Assembly (NCBI RefSeq): GCF_028473745.1
Contig: NZ_CP101137.1
Coordinates: 5,270,001-5,334,000, forward strand
Length of the DNA: 64,000 nt
From: Streptomyces sp. M92
Lineage (GTDB): Bacteria > Actinomycetota > Actinomycetes > Streptomycetales > Streptomycetaceae
Direction: 5' to 3'
Under the pieces are notes generated by a model. That model saw only the letters and a program-made list of their open reading frames with translations, was not told the origin of the DNA and ran no database searches. Shown here in pieces: positions 27,801-33,134 of this stretch; within the stretch, counting starts at the first letter, position 1; every line of letters starts with the position of its first letter. The position numbers and the translations under genes were made by a program.

Positions 27801-29706
27801 CGACCAGGACACCGACCGAGCCCGCCGCCTGCTCGACGACTACCTGCGTGTACTCGACGACCTGACACGGTCGGCCGGACCCGTCGGCGCACTGCCGGGG
27901 GCGGGGCCCGAGCCGGCTCCCGCCCGCCGCACGGACGTCGGCACGGACACCGTCGTCGACCGCTTCGACCTGGCCGCGGACCGCGACCCGGAACGGGTGG
28001 CGCTGGTCGCCCACGGTGCGGCCATGTCCTTCGCCGAGCTGCGGGACCGCAGCCGCGCGGTGGCCGGTGTGCTCGCCCGGCGCGGCATCGGTCCCGAGAC
28101 GACGGTGGGCATCGCGGTCCCGCGCTCCCTCGACTCGATCGTGGCGCTCTTCGCCGTGCTGCGCGTCGGCGCCGCGTACGTGCCCCTGGAACTGGACCAC
28201 CCCGACGAGCGGATCGCCGCGATCGTCGCCGACGCCCGCCCGGAGGTGATCCTCACGGTCAGCGCCGTGTCGCCCCGCCTGACCGGCGACCTGATCGAAC
28301 TGGACCGCCCGCTGCCCGAGGCCGAACCGTTCGCGACGTTCGACCCCGACGACCCCGGCCGGCTGCGGCACCCCGCGTACACGATCTACACCTCCGGTTC
28401 GACCGGAAAGCCCAAGGGCGTGGTGACCGAGTACGCCGGACTCACCAACATGCTGGTCAACCACCAGCGGCGGATCTTCGGACCGGTGCTGGCCGAGCAC
28501 GGGCACCGGGTCTTCCGGATCGCGCACACGGTGTCGTTCGCGTTCGACATGTCGTGGGAGGAGCTGCTGTGGCTCGCCGACGGCCACGAGGTGCACATCT
28601 GCGACGAGGAACTGCGCCGCGACGCGCCCCGGCTGGTCGCCTACTGCCTGGAGCACGGCATCGACGTCGTCAACGTGACCCCGACCTACGCGCAGCAACT
28701 GGCCGCCGAGGGCCTTCTCGACGACCCGGCGCGCAGGCCCGCGCTGGTGCTGCTCGGCGGCGAGGCCGTCACCCCGGCCCTGTGGCAGCGGCTCGCGGAC
28801 ACGGAGGGGACGGCCGGCTACAACCTGTACGGGCCCACCGAGTACACCATCAACACCCTCGGCGTCGGCACCTTCGAGTGCCCCGACCCGGTGGTCGGGG
28901 TGCCGATCGACAACACCGACGTGTACGTCCTGGACCCGTGGCTGCGACCGCTGCCGGACGGCGTGCCCGGCGAGCTGTACGTCTCCGGCATCGGCATCGC
29001 GCGCGGCTACCTCGGGCAGCCCGCGCATACCGCGCACCGCTTCGTCGCCTGCCCCTTCGGCGCGCCCGGCGAGCGCATGTACCGCACCGGGGACCTCGTG
29101 GCGCGGCGGCCCGACGGCAACCTGACGTACCTGGGCCGCACCGACCAGCAGGTCAAGATCCGGGGCCACCGGGTCGAACTCGGCGAGGTCGAGGCCGTGT
29201 TCGCGGCGCACCCGGCAGTGCGGTTCGTCGCCGCGGTCGCCCAGCCCGACCCGCGGGTCGACGGCGCCTACCGGCTGGCCGCCTACCTCGTGCTGGACGG
29301 CGCCGACCTGGCGGAGGTCGCCGCGGAAGTGGGCGCCGGGCTGCCGGACTTCCTGCGCCCGACGCACTACGCGCAGGTCGACGCCATCCCGCTGACCGTG
29401 AACGGGAAGGCCGACACCAAGGCGCTGCCCGAGGCCAAACCGCTGGGCGCGCTGACGACGGCGGGGGAGCGCGGTCCGGTGACGGAGACCGAGACCGCGG
29501 TGTGCGCGTTCTTCGCCGAGGCACTGGACCTGGACGACGACGAGGTGAGCGCGGTGAGCGACTTCGTGTCCCTCGGCGGACACTCCATGCTGGCGGTGCG
29601 GCTGACGGGGCTGCTCCGCCGGGAGTACGGTCCGGTGATCACCATCCGCGACCTGTTGACCCTGCGAACCCCCGAAGCGATCGCCCGCCACCTCGACGAC
29701 CACTGA
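18808..29706 (+). CDS. cchH: Coelichelin non-ribosomal peptide synthetase, three modules
   Basis: Assembles coelichelin from hfOrn, Thr and hOrn. Layout over 3632 residues: A1 140-645, PCP1 (Ser 678), E1 about 728-1180 (HHVVIDGVSW at 848), C2 1190-1610 (HHIVADG at 1325), A2 1620-2135, PCP2 (Ser 2170), E2 about 2228-2610 (HHLAVDSVSW at 2343), C3 2617-3040, A3 3050-3550, PCP3 (Ser 3593). It ends without a thioesterase. The pocket residues visible in A1 (D-I-N, Y, W, I-G), A2 (D-F-W, N, V-H) and A3 (D-M-E, N, L, I-N) fit the codes proposed for hfOrn, Thr and hOrn in S. coelicolor CchH. C3 reads HLLLWDG (2743-2749), lacking the second His of HHxxxDG. The start is ATG-ATG at 18808/18811; the GGAAGGGG element lies rather far upstream. 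Confidence 0.97.
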   Translation: MMEPSARHIPLSPGQLAGVRRRTGDFSDRTIAEACAVGLEYWATGRSPDGIDLAPSTLFPDVLGWVDNGGSASGGGAAGADGRSVVLPAGVAPDDARLALDDLADFPDRPLGTIAPADAAARREQLARWNDTGADRVRPTLMEMFREQARTRPDAVAVVDERRTLTYRRTAELSAQLAHRLVTLGLTGEQLVGISLERSADMVVGLLGVLQAGCAFVPLDPHWPAERRAAVIEDAGVVVQLNASGEHPAGEPAAVAVDLADWHHGALPAQAPEVPVPGDALAYVIFTSGSTGRPKGAMIRHEAISERLLWQAHEILGFGPDDASLFKAPLSFDISVNEIFLPLVRGGRLVVLGPGGERDPHHLLGVIAEQRVTFTYLVSSMLDVLLEIAGDSGRLDGLRHVWCGGEVLTPELYERFRTRLGIPMYHGYGPAETTIGVSHVVYRGAAERLSTSIGKANPNTQLYVLDDELRPVPVGVGGELYVGGLLLGRGYVNAPGLTASRFVANPFADDGSRLYRTGDLARYNPDGSLDFLGRADNQIKIRGMRLEIEDVETGLAEHPGVRHTCVVAKKNAAGGTYLVGYVIPAGTETLRAADVKAWAGEHMVEYMVPAHVVVLAEFPLTANGKLDRHALPEPELTTASAVPPTTERERAVCAAVARLLRLDRVGVDQDFFQLGGDSILAISLLAALREAGLHVTTRQILTHSTLGALAAVAASGEDTAVVDHRDVATGPVVGSPVVQWLGETTDAVDGFVQSVVLNTPAELTADALDEMLAALVARHAMLRARLVRGERWSFDIPEADGSTPRWRESDRPLDACLALATAGLDPDHGAMLSAVWNRDARRLVLVAHHVVIDGVSWRILMEDLATAWRQHASGTPVELPPAGTSFRRWTQLLERAAFDADSTYYRRPLPGPDRPLGRRALNESDTVARERLRTVSVDPEVTAALLGETPAKFHAGVNDVLLTALAVALARRRRDLGQDQTFAHVELEGHGREPRFVAPTAGFEPELSRTVGWFTTLFPVTVDPGPVADPTTPEYLAAALKAVKEDLAGVPDNGVSYGALRHLADSEFDAPAPQVLFNYLGRFEAGAPGDWQLSDTTGQLGERRDPRMRLPRLLEFNAIAEPDPAGGYRLATTLSWPDGAFTEEDIDTLGAYYLQALTGLAALEHGGHSPSDFAPLTLTQSDVDALDGPALRDILPLTPLQEGLYFHSVYDEDATGSYIEQQLLTLEGEVDAGRLAAAATRLLTLHPNLAARFVPLADGRVVSVLEGGTEAPFTTLDRPGITDDEIRDLAERDRRAGFDLATGPLMRCTLVRAGTGRNVLVQTVHHIVADGWSVTPMLRTLLAEYHAPGTAYPLGGFPDHVRRLARGDDGLGDRVWSEQLAGIAGPSLVAEGHTPSDRFADTAVEPADDIDAAVRSAGVPLSVAVHSAWAVTLGGLLRRTDVVFGSTVSGRDADVPGVEDMVGLFINTIPLRARWSADTSARELLASVRDHQSAVLPHQHVSLSALARAAGTGTLFDTLVVFDVAPDIEALRRPGDTLVITGVENEGAPHYPLTLVAERTGDGRPRFNLIYDGELLRETSAQGLLRTFVRTLTGLLTRPDALVDDVATEGTRLPEPVVRTTLAGLFDAAARRDPAAVAVTQCALDGARRSLTYGELDTASAASASALRAAGAGPGRLVAVAVPRSVEQVVALVGTVRAGAAYVPLDLAYPDDRLEYVLADASPQVVLVDSERHDRISRLLSRAGVRARVLVRGDEPPGGVTGQDTGPGWHDPAYVIYTSGSTGRPKGVVVPHSSVVTLLANTRRDMAFGPDDVWVQFHSFSFDFAVWELWGALAHGGELLVPEYGLTRSPVDFHRLVRDRGVTVLNQTPSAFYRFMEADRQAGEPLPALRRVVFGGEALDLGRLRDWVARHGTASPELVNMYGITETTVHVTHRVLTDADFTTDDDASPIGGPLPGLVTHLLDDRLRPVGPGEEGAIYVAGDQLSLGYLGRPGLTAGRFVANPFTGDGSRMYHTGDLARRTLDGELEFTGRADDQVQLKGFRIELGEVEAAIRELDGVADVAVTVADSGDHLVAHVVGRAPGDLTGALAARLPAYMVPGRVLRLDALPLTVNGKLDRKALTERAAREHAEGVPRGADGTALDALVGIFTDALPGVPVDADTDFFRAGGDSIVAITVINRARALGLSVAPKDVFLRRTPRALAAHLATEGAGPRPVAKEATVRHEDGPLPPTPIVLRQRELGGSLARFAQARAVPAPEGTGFADAERAARAVVAAHPVLRLRLRVDHGVWSLRTGPAREVTVERADSDATTAANEAAGRLDPESGHVVAFSWLETTRTLVVTVHHLAVDSVSWLILLDDLTAAMRGAPLPPPTTPYAEYAAALASRPVCEADDLDRWITALQAPAPLPTGGARRESTVVLAPDVSERLTRTAPAALGIDVTELLCGALRAALTRVQPEPTDLAIDLERHGRLPALPHHDYTRTVGWFTAIAPVRLTAQTDPVAAAKEADARRPDDDAHAAYGRLRYLDPQTAPLLTARAQVLLNYLGRGSESRALPLAPGDQGSPYAVEVNAWTDEATGGLHAAFTLAEGVPDGITGHWHEALARIADAAATAERTAPVTPLQRGLYFQAQLTGPAGHYVAQNWFTFDRRLDAGALADAMAYVVARHPVAGAGFTTDADGNPVQVLSAGRRVDVTTVEAATDAEVEALRARDRSTGFDPARPPLIRLTVVRLPGDRDGLLFSYHLLLWDGWSREIVLRDLFDAYRAVLAGKPPAPVPATPGFEDHARSLAAKDPAVAERFWAGHLSGLSGPTLLAGPAPDLPDDLPRALVHTLSAERSDRLRAAARTHGVTLNSVLTGAFGLLLGARTGREDAVFGVTVSGREGEGLSGVVGVLLNTVPTWTRPRPGDTVREYLTAVQTARTEAMEHEYLGLGEIQRASGHDTLFDNLFVLQNFLDLDALAELNAEHGITSVRADDSTHYPFTWVVTPGDRLTVKLEYRDQDTDRARRLLDDYLRVLDDLTRSAGPVGALPGAGPEPAPARRTDVGTDTVVDRFDLAADRDPERVALVAHGAAMSFAELRDRSRAVAGVLARRGIGPETTVGIAVPRSLDSIVALFAVLRVGAAYVPLELDHPDERIAAIVADARPEVILTVSAVSPRLTGDLIELDRPLPEAEPFATFDPDDPGRLRHPAYTIYTSGSTGKPKGVVTEYAGLTNMLVNHQRRIFGPVLAEHGHRVFRIAHTVSFAFDMSWEELLWLADGHEVHICDEELRRDAPRLVAYCLEHGIDVVNVTPTYAQQLAAEGLLDDPARRPALVLLGGEAVTPALWQRLADTEGTAGYNLYGPTEYTINTLGVGTFECPDPVVGVPIDNTDVYVLDPWLRPLPDGVPGELYVSGIGIARGYLGQPAHTAHRFVACPFGAPGERMYRTGDLVARRPDGNLTYLGRTDQQVKIRGHRVELGEVEAVFAAHPAVRFVAAVAQPDPRVDGAYRLAAYLVLDGADLAEVAAEVGAGLPDFLRPTHYAQVDAIPLTVNGKADTKALPEAKPLGALTTAGERGPVTETETAVCAFFAEALDLDDDEVSAVSDFVSLGGHSMLAVRLTGLLRREYGPVITIRDLLTLRTPEAIARHLDDH

Positions 29707-29712
29707 CACGAG

Positions 29713-31413
29713 ATGACCACTGCTGACACGAAGCGGCCCCGACCGGGGTCCGACATCCTGCGGACCGCCCTGCGCCGCAATGTGGGCGCCATGGCCGGGG
29801 GCACGTTCCTCATGGGCCTGTACCAGGCCGGTGAGACCGCCTTCCCCATCGCCCTCGGCCTCATCGTCGAACACACGATGCGCGACCGGAGCCCCGGCTC
29901 CCTCGGTGTGTCGATCGCCGCCCTCGCGGTGATCATCACGACGGTGTCGCTGTCGTGGCGGTTCGGCATGCGCGTCCTGCAGAAGGCCAACACCACCGAG
30001 GCCCACCGCTGGCGCGTACGGGTGGCGGAGTGCGGACTCCAGCCGGTGGCCAGGGACGTCGACCTCAAGTCCGGCGAGGTGCTGACCATCGCCACCGAGG
30101 ACGCCGACCAGACCGCCGACATCATCGAGGTGGTGCCGCTGCTGATCAGCTCGCTGGTGGCGGTGCTGATCGCGGCCGTCGCCCTCGGGCTCGCCGACCT
30201 GCGGCTCGGGGTGCTCGTGATCGCGGGAACAGTCGCCATCCTGACGGTCCTGAGCGTGATGTCCGGACGGATCGGCTCCAGTACCCAGGAGCAGCAGGCC
30301 CGGGTGGCGCGGGCTGGCGCCAAGGTCGCCGATCTGATCACCGGCCTGCGTCCGCTGCACGGCTTCGGCGGCAACCACGCGGCGTTCCGGTCCTACCGGA
30401 GGGTCAGCACGGAGGCGAAGCGGCAGGCCGTCACCGTCGCGAAGGTGAACGGCGTGTACGCGGGCACCGCGCTGGCCCTCAACGCGGTCCTCGCCGCCGC
30501 CGTGACGCTCACGGCCGGCTGGCTGGCGTTCGAGGGCCGGATCAACATCGGTGAACTCGTCATGGCGGTGGGGCTCGCGCAGTTCATCATGGAGCCGCTC
30601 AAACTCTTCTCCGAGATGCCGAAGTACGTGATGGTCGCCCGCGCCTCCGCCGAACGGATGGCGCTGGTGCTGAACGCGCCGCCGGTGACGACCCCGGGGA
30701 CCGAACGGCCGGCCGCCGGCGGCGGGCTGGAGGTCGACTGCGTGCGCCACGGCGCCCTGCGCGAGCTGAAGTTCCACGTAGCGGCCGGGGAGTTCGTGGC
30801 GATCGCCGCCTACCAGCCGCGCGCCGCCGCCGACCTCGCGGCGGTGCTCGCCCTGCGGGTGCCGCCCGACGCCTACGAGGGGGCGGTGCGCGTCTCGGGC
30901 CGGGACCTCGCGGACCTGTCGGTGGAGGCACTCCGCGCGCAGCTCCTCGTCAATCCGTACGACGGGGAGATCTTCGCCGGCACCCTGCGCACCAACATCG
31001 ACCCCTCGGGCACCAGCCGTACGGTCCCCGAGGCCGTCGAGGCGTCCATGCTGACCGACGTGGTCGCCCTGCACCGCGACGGCCTCGACCACCCCGTCCG
31101 CGACCGGGGCGCGAACCTGTCCGGCGGACAGCGCCAGCGTCTCTCCCTGGCCCGCGCCCTCGCCGCCGACGCCGACGTCCTCGTGCTGCGCGACCCGACG
31201 ACGGCCGTCGACGCCGTGACCGAGCAGCTCATCGCGCGCAATGTGGCCGGGCTGCGCCGGGGCCGCACCACCGTCGTGATCACCAGCAGTCCCGCACTGC
31301 TGGACGTGGCCGACCGGGTCCTCGTCCTGGACGACGGCGTGATCACCGCCGAGGACACGCACCGCAACCTCCTGGCCACCGACGAGGGCTACTGCCTGGC
31401 GGTGGCCCGGTGA
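29713..31413 (+). CDS. cchI: ABC exporter half with degenerate ATP-binding motifs
   Basis: The second half-transporter of 566 residues, with a six-helix domain and a C-terminal nucleotide-binding domain. It keeps a perfect signature LSGGQRQR (469-476) and D-loop (TTAVD), but the Walker A region reads AAYQPRAAAD (365-374) with no Gly-rich loop or Lys. Walker B is VLVLRDP, with Arg at the Asp position and Asp at the catalytic Glu. The Q-loop Gln is missing (LLVNPYDGEIF) and the H-loop His is replaced (VITSSPAL). It should be catalytically dead alone and complement CchG, giving a heterodimer with one working ATP site. The ATG is 6 bp after the cchH stop, so it is co-transcribed with the NRPS. 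Confidence 0.92.
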   Translation: MTTADTKRPRPGSDILRTALRRNVGAMAGGTFLMGLYQAGETAFPIALGLIVEHTMRDRSPGSLGVSIAALAVIITTVSLSWRFGMRVLQKANTTEAHRWRVRVAECGLQPVARDVDLKSGEVLTIATEDADQTADIIEVVPLLISSLVAVLIAAVALGLADLRLGVLVIAGTVAILTVLSVMSGRIGSSTQEQQARVARAGAKVADLITGLRPLHGFGGNHAAFRSYRRVSTEAKRQAVTVAKVNGVYAGTALALNAVLAAAVTLTAGWLAFEGRINIGELVMAVGLAQFIMEPLKLFSEMPKYVMVARASAERMALVLNAPPVTTPGTERPAAGGGLEVDCVRHGALRELKFHVAAGEFVAIAAYQPRAAADLAAVLALRVPPDAYEGAVRVSGRDLADLSVEALRAQLLVNPYDGEIFAGTLRTNIDPSGTSRTVPEAVEASMLTDVVALHRDGLDHPVRDRGANLSGGQRQRLSLARALAADADVLVLRDPTTAVDAVTEQLIARNVAGLRRGRTTVVITSSPALLDVADRVLVLDDGVITAEDTHRNLLATDEGYCLAVAR

Positions 31414-31555
31414 CCTCCGGGAGCGGTGACGCGCGCCACCTGTTTGCTTCCGTTTCGCGTGTTTGCGACAGCGTGACTGGGAAAGGGGCTCTGTGATCAC
31501 CGGTGGTGACAATCCGGTGCACACTGTCCGGAAATATGAGAAACAGGAGGTTTCG

Positions 31556-31633
31556 ATGTCCTCGAAGCGACGTCGCAAGAAGAAGGCCCGCCGCAAGAAC
31601 GGCGCCAACCACGGCAGCCGTCCGCAGAGCTGA
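31556..31633 (+). CDS. Small basic protein resembling ribosomal protein bL37
   Basis: A 25-codon ORF starting ATG at 31556 directly behind a textbook AGGAGG ribosome site (6-nt spacing). The peptide is extremely basic in its first 14 residues and ends NGANHGSRPQS. That tail matches what I remember of the NHGxRPN end of actinobacterial 50S protein bL37, a 24-25 residue protein. If correct, the product sits in the large ribosomal subunit. It lies alone between cchI and cchJ, with TATGAG-like sequence upstream as a possible -10. No Zur-like site was seen. An unrelated DNA- or RNA-binding micropeptide is the alternative. Confidence 0.65.
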   Translation: MSSKRRRKKKARRKNGANHGSRPQS

Positions 31634-31716
31634 GGGCGGTACGAAGCACCGGGTGGGTGGCCGACGCCACCCACCCCGGACGCCGCGGCGCCCGCAACGG
31701 GGCCGCGGGGTCACCG

Positions 31717-32826
31717 CTACGACCGGCGGTAGGACCCGGAGAGAGCCCAGGCGACGTCCCTCAGCAGCGCGTGCCGCCAGCCCGCCCGGTCGTGGCCCGA
31801 GGGCGACCGCGCGATGCGCACCGTCGCACCGGCCCCCGCGGCCAGGCTCTCCACCAGCTCGCAGTGCGGAAGCATCCGCCGCTCATGCTCTCCCACGTCG
31901 AAGGCGACCCGCAGGCCGGACAGATCCGGCCCCTCCCGCAGCAGCTCGGCGAGAGACCCGCCGACCGGACCGCCCAGCGGGTCCGCGAGCTCCGCCGAAC
32001 CGGGCGTCCACCAGCACGACGCCGACTGGCAGGCGACCCGCGACACCAGGTCCGGAAACCTGAGAGCCGCGTACAGGGCGCTCAGCCCGCCGAGGCTCTG
32101 CCCCGCGACCACCAGCCGCCCCGGGTCGGCGGGCACCCCGGAATCCGCCACCAGCGGCAGCAACTCGTCCCGGACCGCCTCCCACAGCTCCGGACGGCAC
32201 CCGAACTCCGCCGTCCGGTCCCTGGCCGGCAGGAACACGAGGGTGACCGGCGGCATGTCACCGCCGGCGACCGCCGATTCGAACGCGGTCGTCGCCGGGT
32301 GCAGATGCAGCCAGTCGTCCCCGTCCAGCAGCACAACCACCGGCCCACCGCCGCCCACCGGGTGGACCCGCACCGTGCGCCGCCCGCCGAGCAGCCCACC
32401 GATCCAGCGCAACCGGGTGCGGGGCAGCGGCAGTACGTCGTCGGCGCCGACGGCCGGCCAGTGCGGCTGGGCCGGTGCGTCGGGCGTCGCGGCGATGGAC
32501 CGGTCGCCGCCCGCCCCCACCGGGTTCAGCGGGTCGGCGTACGCCGCGCCGCCCACGCGGAACCAGTACGTCACCCGCAGCCGTGCGGGCATCCGCACCT
32601 CGGCGTACCAGCAGTCCGTGTCACCCCACCGGCGCAGCTCCACCGGTTCCGACCAGCTCTCGAAGACGACGCTCGCCGCCTCGGACCCGCGCCGCAGGAA
32701 CAGCGTCGTCCAGCCGTCGCCGTCGGGTACCGCCACGGGCGCGCTCGCGGCCGCCCAGAAGCCGTCGCCGCCCGGTGTGCCGCGCAACCCGTACACGGCG
32801 AACGCCTCTTCCTCCACGAGCCTCAT
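31717..32826 (-). CDS. cchJ: Siderophore esterase / release hydrolase
   Basis: A Fes-like (enterochelin esterase) protein of 369 residues: an N-terminal beta-sandwich (about 1-150, with WYAEVRMPARLRVTYWFRVGG) and an alpha/beta-hydrolase domain with the elbow GQSLGG and a C-terminal SGHDRAGWR His. In S. coelicolor the homologue is proposed to act in coelichelin metabolism. Because CchH has no thioesterase, CchJ is the best local candidate for hydrolytic release, with iron recovery as an alternative. The ATG at 32826 follows AAGGAG. It is transcribed opposite to the rest of the cluster from a shared iron box with cchK. Confidence 0.92.
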   Translation of the reverse strand: MRLVEEEAFAVYGLRGTPGGDGFWAAASAPVAVPDGDGWTTLFLRRGSEAASVVFESWSEPVELRRWGDTDCWYAEVRMPARLRVTYWFRVGGAAYADPLNPVGAGGDRSIAATPDAPAQPHWPAVGADDVLPLPRTRLRWIGGLLGGRRTVRVHPVGGGGPVVVLLDGDDWLHLHPATTAFESAVAGGDMPPVTLVFLPARDRTAEFGCRPELWEAVRDELLPLVADSGVPADPGRLVVAGQSLGGLSALYAALRFPDLVSRVACQSASCWWTPGSAELADPLGGPVGGSLAELLREGPDLSGLRVAFDVGEHERRMLPHCELVESLAAGAGATVRIARSPSGHDRAGWRHALLRDVAWALSGSYRRS

Positions 32827-32876
32827 CGATGTCTCCTTGTGGAGCGGAAAGCGGGAAAGCTAAGCTCGATCTCGAT

Positions 32877-32895
32877 TTAGGCGAGCCTAACCTAA
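32877..32895. promoter_or_regulatory. Iron box shared by cchJ and cchK
   Basis: TTAGGCGAGCCTAACCTAA matches the consensus at 16 of 19 positions and lies between the divergent cchJ and mbtH-like starts, 51 and 21 bp away. Confidence 0.88.
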
Positions 32896-32915
32896 TGCAT
32901 CGGGAGGCCCCGCGT

Positions 32916-33128
32916 ATGAGCACCAACCCATTCGACGACGCAGACGGCCGTTTCCTCGTTCTCGTCAACGACGAGGGCCAGCACTCGCTCTGGCCGTCCT
33001 TCGCCCAGGTGCCCGGCGGGTGGACGACCGTCTTCGGGGAGGACTCCCGCGACGCCTGTCTCGCCTACGTCGAGGCCAACTGGACGGACCTGCGCCCCCG
33101 TTCCCTCACCCGTGCCACCGAGGCCTGA
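32916..33128 (+). CDS. cchK: MbtH-like protein of the NRPS
   Basis: A small cytoplasmic partner of 70 residues that binds and activates or stabilises NRPS adenylation domains. The family pattern is clear: MSTNPFDDADGRFLVLVNDEGQHSLWPSF, then VPGGWTTVFGEDSRDACLAYVEANWTDLRPRSL. The ATG at 32916 follows GGGAGG. It sits 21 bp from an iron box and 6 bp before the amidohydrolase gene, forming the right-hand operon of the coelichelin locus. Confidence 0.95.
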   Translation: MSTNPFDDADGRFLVLVNDEGQHSLWPSFAQVPGGWTTVFGEDSRDACLAYVEANWTDLRPRSLTRATEA

Positions 33129-33134
33129 GGCACC

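Noticed and set aside
29580..29706. Thioesterase domain at the end of CchH
   Set aside because: The protein ends about 40 residues after the PCP3 serine; no GxSxG and no extra domain follow.
27166..31674. A 1502-codon open frame on the minus strand opposite cchH and cchI
   Set aside because: It is the GC3-driven shadow of the NRPS frame. It is low-complexity (Gly/Arg/Asp/His-rich), has no family motif, and the plus strand carries clear domains throughout.
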